Source: Apostichopus californicus (Eukaryota; Echinodermata; Holothuroidea; Aspidochirotida; Stichopodidae). From it: a stretch of DNA of 36,327 bases. Every line of letters begins with the position of its first letter. The stretch's first letter is position 1. The stretch is taken from NCBI GenBank assembly GCA_020650975.1, contig JAIPMN010020423.1:1483-37809 (forward strand), in the 5' to 3' direction. Shown piece by piece: positions 33,349 through 36,327 of this stretch. A program made the translations under genes and the position numbers. The notes below the pieces were generated by a model. That model saw only the letters and a program-made list of their open reading frames with translations, was not told the DNA's origin and made no database searches.

Positions 33349-33795
33349 CTGATCGGTACAGAAGATAATAATGACCATTTAGATTTATTTTGCTGACAAT
33401 TTTGTCAAAGCTACACTGCTATGGATTGTAGATTTAAGTCAAGTATTCTTCAGTTATCATTCCAATGTCGGTAACAAAAGAAAATATTTTGTGAGGTAAA
33501 TCACAAAAATATCCTGTCCACCTTTCCACCTCAACCCCCCCCCCCCCCCTCTCCCATGGACAAATATATATATATATATATAATATAATATCATACAATA
33601 TAATACATATATCTCATATAGCTCAACTGTGGGTTATACATTTACTTCAGATTGTATCAGAAGCATCTGATCCATACAACCTCTTCTATGAAGATTTGAA
33701 TGGCAATTATATATACTCTAAAAACAATTAAGGATTAACCAGGACAAAAAACGAACACCAAAACAAATAGAGTGATACACTAGAAAATTAACTAC
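33349..33795 (-). other. Intron C-D
   Basis: A 447-nt intron from GTAGTT to GATCAG. It contains a C-run (33535-33549) followed by a (TA)n-rich tract at 33568-33620. Confidence 0.85.
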
Positions 33796-33978
33796 CTCTA
33801 AATTTTGTAGTTTATCGTTAGCATCCTTTTTCATCTTGTTCTGTTTTGCTTTCAGATCTTTCAATGTCTTTCTGGATGCTTCTTTGAGTGTTTCATCTCC
33901 TGGAAGATGAAGAGCACTGACTCGTTCCTCAGCAATTTTGATGTTTCTGTCCAAGGCATCAAGTTCCTTCATAAGATC
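33796..33978 (-). CDS. Exon C: helical rod segment
   Basis: This exon has 61 codons, phase 0 at both ends. The acceptor TTTCCTCTTAACAG is strong; the donor GAG|GTAGTT is less typical. The peptide begins DLMKELDALDRNIKIAEERV, has a short loop at LHLPGDE, then a very Lys-rich helix (KTLKDLKAKQNKMKKDAND). Heptad-like Leu/Ile/Ala spacing continues from exon B and into exon D, so the three exons read as one uninterrupted helical region. The basic stretch contrasts with the acidic exon A and could make an intramolecular or lipid contact; that is inference only. Confidence 0.87.
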
Positions 33979-34602
33979 CTGTTAAGAGGAAAGAAAGTAA
34001 AATAGCTCTCTCACTTTGAGTAAAACATGCAATACATTAATATCTCGTGGTTTGTCACATTCAATTACTACAGCAGTATATGTCTGAAATGCAAAGAGCA
34101 AGAATGTGGAACCTCAGCTGTCACAATCTATATTGTCTGGTACCTGACAGTGAGAAATTACCTGAGATGCTAAACACCAATCTAAGAGCTTCAATGTGTT
34201 GAGTGACTTCTTGCTCTCCACTACACAAATAAAAACGACTCATTTTGATGTCATGAAACAACTTAATTTTGGTTTATAGTCGTCCTGTCAAAAGTTTTAG
34301 ATTTTTATTTCTATATTTACAATATTTGCCGAATAACAGGTTTTAATTCCTAAGGTCCTCCGTGCTTACAGTGACAGAGTATCAGACTATCTACACCAGA
34401 CATGCATCTGATAATTTAGGTTAGAGGTTTGATTAATAAAAAGAACAACTTCTACCTTTACTTTACACTAGCCCACCTAAACAACAACATCAAAAGGTCA
34501 TCCTGATAAAATATATTCTCCAGTATCTAATTTTTACCAGTCATAATGGCAAGTAACATGTATTTATCATGACAAAAACTCATCAAAAAGTTACAAACAT
34601 AC
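33979..34602 (-). other. Intron B-C
   Basis: A 624-nt intron from GTATGT to CTTAACAG. AT-rich; nothing recognisable. Confidence 0.85.
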
Positions 34603-34773
34603 TTTGAGATCGTCGATACGGTCTTCGATTCTGAGCGTGCAGTCAGCTGCCACAGGGAAGTCATCTAGTTGCTCCTGTGCAGCATCTGATCTTATTTTCA
34701 GACCGGACAAGTTCTTTTGGATGTCCTCTTGTTGTGCTATGGCATCTCGTAGGTCTTGTTGTTTCCTCTCCAT
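34603..34773 (-). CDS. Exon B: coiled-coil segment at the start of the spectrin-repeat rod
   Basis: This exon has 57 codons, phase 0 at both ends. The acceptor is a pyrimidine-rich tract ending TTTACAACAG just before ATG GAG AGG; the donor is AAA|GTATGT. The ATG is an internal Met, since the upstream exon runs into it in frame (SLRQQ | MERKQQ). The product is charged and helical: MERKQQDLRDAIAQQEDIQ, then LDDFPVAADCTLRIEDRIDDLK. The FPVAADCT stretch looks like an A-B loop between helices. No Trp landmark is present, so this may be a degenerate repeat or plain coiled coil. Confidence 0.87.
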
Positions 34774-35420
34774 CTGTTGTAAAGGAATACGTCAAGATAA
34801 AGAAAAAAACTATTTTTCACAGGAAAAACTTAACCTCTTTTTAGTAATAGATGACAAGGAAATTTTCTTAAGAAATTGGCAAATTAATGGAATGCAGAAA
34901 GTCTTCCTCTAAAATCTGCCAATGAAAACCTTCAAATAACAACTGGAAAATACCAACATTGGTACTTCAAAAATCAAGGCTTTCTTTCTCACAGCATGCC
35001 ATATAATACACAATGAAAGACTTTTCATTTGTAAACAACTTACCTAATCAAAGTCAAATCTGTTGTTTACAACATAACACTGTTAGAGACACTTGAAGCT
35101 GTTCTCTGAAACATTCAACCCACCGATATACAAATTTTCATTCGAGACAGATCATCAATTATTGTAGTAGCTGGCAGAAGGATTTTCACATTCTTAGCAT
35201 TGCTACATATGATCCATAAACATTTGCAGTTTCTCTTTGATAGTTATACTGCCCCCACACTACCCCCACTACCTTGTAAGATGATAGTATTACAGTATAG
35301 AATACATTCTTGATTGATATTTTGTGTACAGTTTATCATTCTTGGAGTAATGATTAAACTTTTTACTAATATGTTCCAATTAATTTTAAATTTTAATACC
35401 CTTCCAGTGGATGAACTTAC
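34774..35420 (-). other. Intron A-B
   Basis: A 647-nt intron from GTAAGT to TTTACAACAG. AT-rich; nothing recognisable. The exon A frame stays open about 175 nt into it, but the GTAAGT donor and the loss of composition mark the exon end. Confidence 0.85.
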
Positions 35421-36327
35421 CTGCTGTCTGAGGCTGTCGAGAGACTTATTCAGTTCATCTAATTTGCTACCACTGGATTTGGAAGCTGTTTCTTCCCTAG
35501 GTGTTGGTGCCAAAAAGTATTCTTCCTCAGTTCTTTTATCTCCGACTGCATCAAAAAACTCTTCTTCAGAGACATTCTCATCAGTGGCTGATGGCTGTAC
35601 ACTTAGTGTTCGGTCAAGCAATTCAACGGCAGTGAGACTTGGTGAATCTTTCTCCAAAAGATCATCTGAAAAAGCAGATGCACTGGATTCTGTTGGTGAC
35701 AGGAGACCAGGAGCTTTCCTATTCTCATCAACTGGTGTAATCTCAAAACCTGAATCAAAAGCATCTTTCAAAGGCAAGACATTGCTACAATTGGCAACAG
35801 AATATTGCCCCTTTTCCTTGTCAAAAATGCAAAGAGGAGCACCTGGTTTGTCTTCCTTGGTAGCTACTACGGGTGCATTTTCCAGTTCCTCAGAACACTT
35901 TGCTGGAATAGCAAACACTCTCTCTCCAGATGACTGGTCAGTGATAATGATGGGCTCATCACGTACACAAGGACGTTTTCCAACAACTTTCGGGGGATCT
36001 CTGGTCATGGGTGTTGTCTGCGATACAGTATAATCAGATGGAAGTTCAACGACTCCATCACCACCAGGAGATGCTCCACCTTGGGCTCCATCACCATACG
36101 TAAAGTTACCATCACGAGGTAAAGTTTGTACAATGAAAGCTGGACCTAACTCAGTTAAAACCTGTTGAAGTTCTTGATCTGCTGTGTCATCTTGATTTTC
36201 TTCCAAATTCTGCTCACATGGTTTGGGTAAGTTATCAACTTCTGTAACATTACCACGTTTGTCAAATTGTTTTTCTATTGGAAATGCTAACTTTTCTTGT
36301 TGACTTTTGGGATTTATAAGATGCAAG
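35421..36327 (-). CDS. Exon A (partial, 5'-most): disordered acidic region with FFAT-like motif leading into coiled coil
   Basis: This is an open frame of 302 codons running off the right edge, so its acceptor is not seen. The first in-frame codon is a TTG, not a start. It ends at CAG|GTAAGT in phase 0. The protein is rich in D, E, S, T and P, with no predicted helix until the last ~17 residues (KLDELNKSLDSLRQQ), which begin the coiled coil continued in exon B. Residues 254-260 are EEEFFDA, preceded by ENVS and followed by VGD. This matches core positions 1-5 of the FFAT motif that binds VAP MSP domains; position 7 is G instead of E. Several SP/TP sites (LLSPTE, EITPVD, LAPTP) could be phosphorylated. 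The size and composition suggest a linker ahead of a spectrin rod. The reading frame is well supported; the family is not settled. Confidence 0.85.

Noticed and set aside
34771-34773. ATG at the start of exon B as a translation start
   Set aside because: It directly follows a strong acceptor, and the upstream exon joins in frame with continuous coiled coil. An alternative promoter cannot be excluded but has no support here.
35314-36033. 239-codon plus-strand open frame
   Set aside because: It lies antisense to exon A, whose frame is continuous with exon B through a consensus donor and coiled-coil pattern. Low-stop composition of the exon explains the shadow.

Overview
The window is animal nuclear DNA that is AT-rich, intron-rich and full of repeats. 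It carries part of one very large protein-coding gene on the minus strand. I assembled 14 consecutive coding exons from GT/AG splice signals, reading-frame continuity and continuity of the encoded helices. They run from the right edge (the 5' side of the gene here) to about position 330, and both gene ends lie outside the window. The visible part encodes about 1,192 residues: at least 302 residues of acidic, Ser/Thr/Pro-rich, apparently disordered sequence, then about 890 residues of coiled coil and spectrin-type three-helix repeats. Helix-A Trp (or Phe) marks recur every 102-105 residues in the 3' half.

The best family-level reading is a giant spectrin-repeat scaffold of the nesprin (SYNE) type, with a spectraplakin (MACF1/dystonin) rod as the main alternative. 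No CH, KASH, plakin, EF-hand, GAS2 or ZZ domain is visible, so no gene symbol is assigned. All 13 introns lie in phase 0 and every internal exon is a multiple of three. The large 5' exon carries a near-canonical FFAT motif (core EFFDA in an acidic context), which would predict docking to VAP proteins of the ER and outer nuclear membrane.

Layout, right to left along the gene: the 5' cluster of exons A-E (36327-32279) has short introns. A 13.6 kb intron (32278-18651) follows and holds most of the repeats: a pentanucleotide array, a satellite of about 240-274 bp, two nested hAT transposons with intact 8-bp target duplications, an assembly gap, and a possible 51-nt micro-exon. Exons F-J are spread over 18650-8445 and separated by introns with a Penelope-like remnant bearing a decayed hammerhead-like motif, a small hAT MITE, a 13-bp minisatellite and a 127-bp tandem repeat. 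Exons K-N (3434-330) form the 3' group, with a tRNA-derived SINE in one intron.

The repeat content (tRNA-SINE with an AAGCGCTTT tail region, hAT elements with G/C runs near their ends, Penelope-like traces) together with the low GC suggests a marine invertebrate, possibly an echinoderm or hemichordate. That is an inference from repeat style, not an identification. I see no second convincing protein-coding gene and no functional tRNA or rRNA gene.
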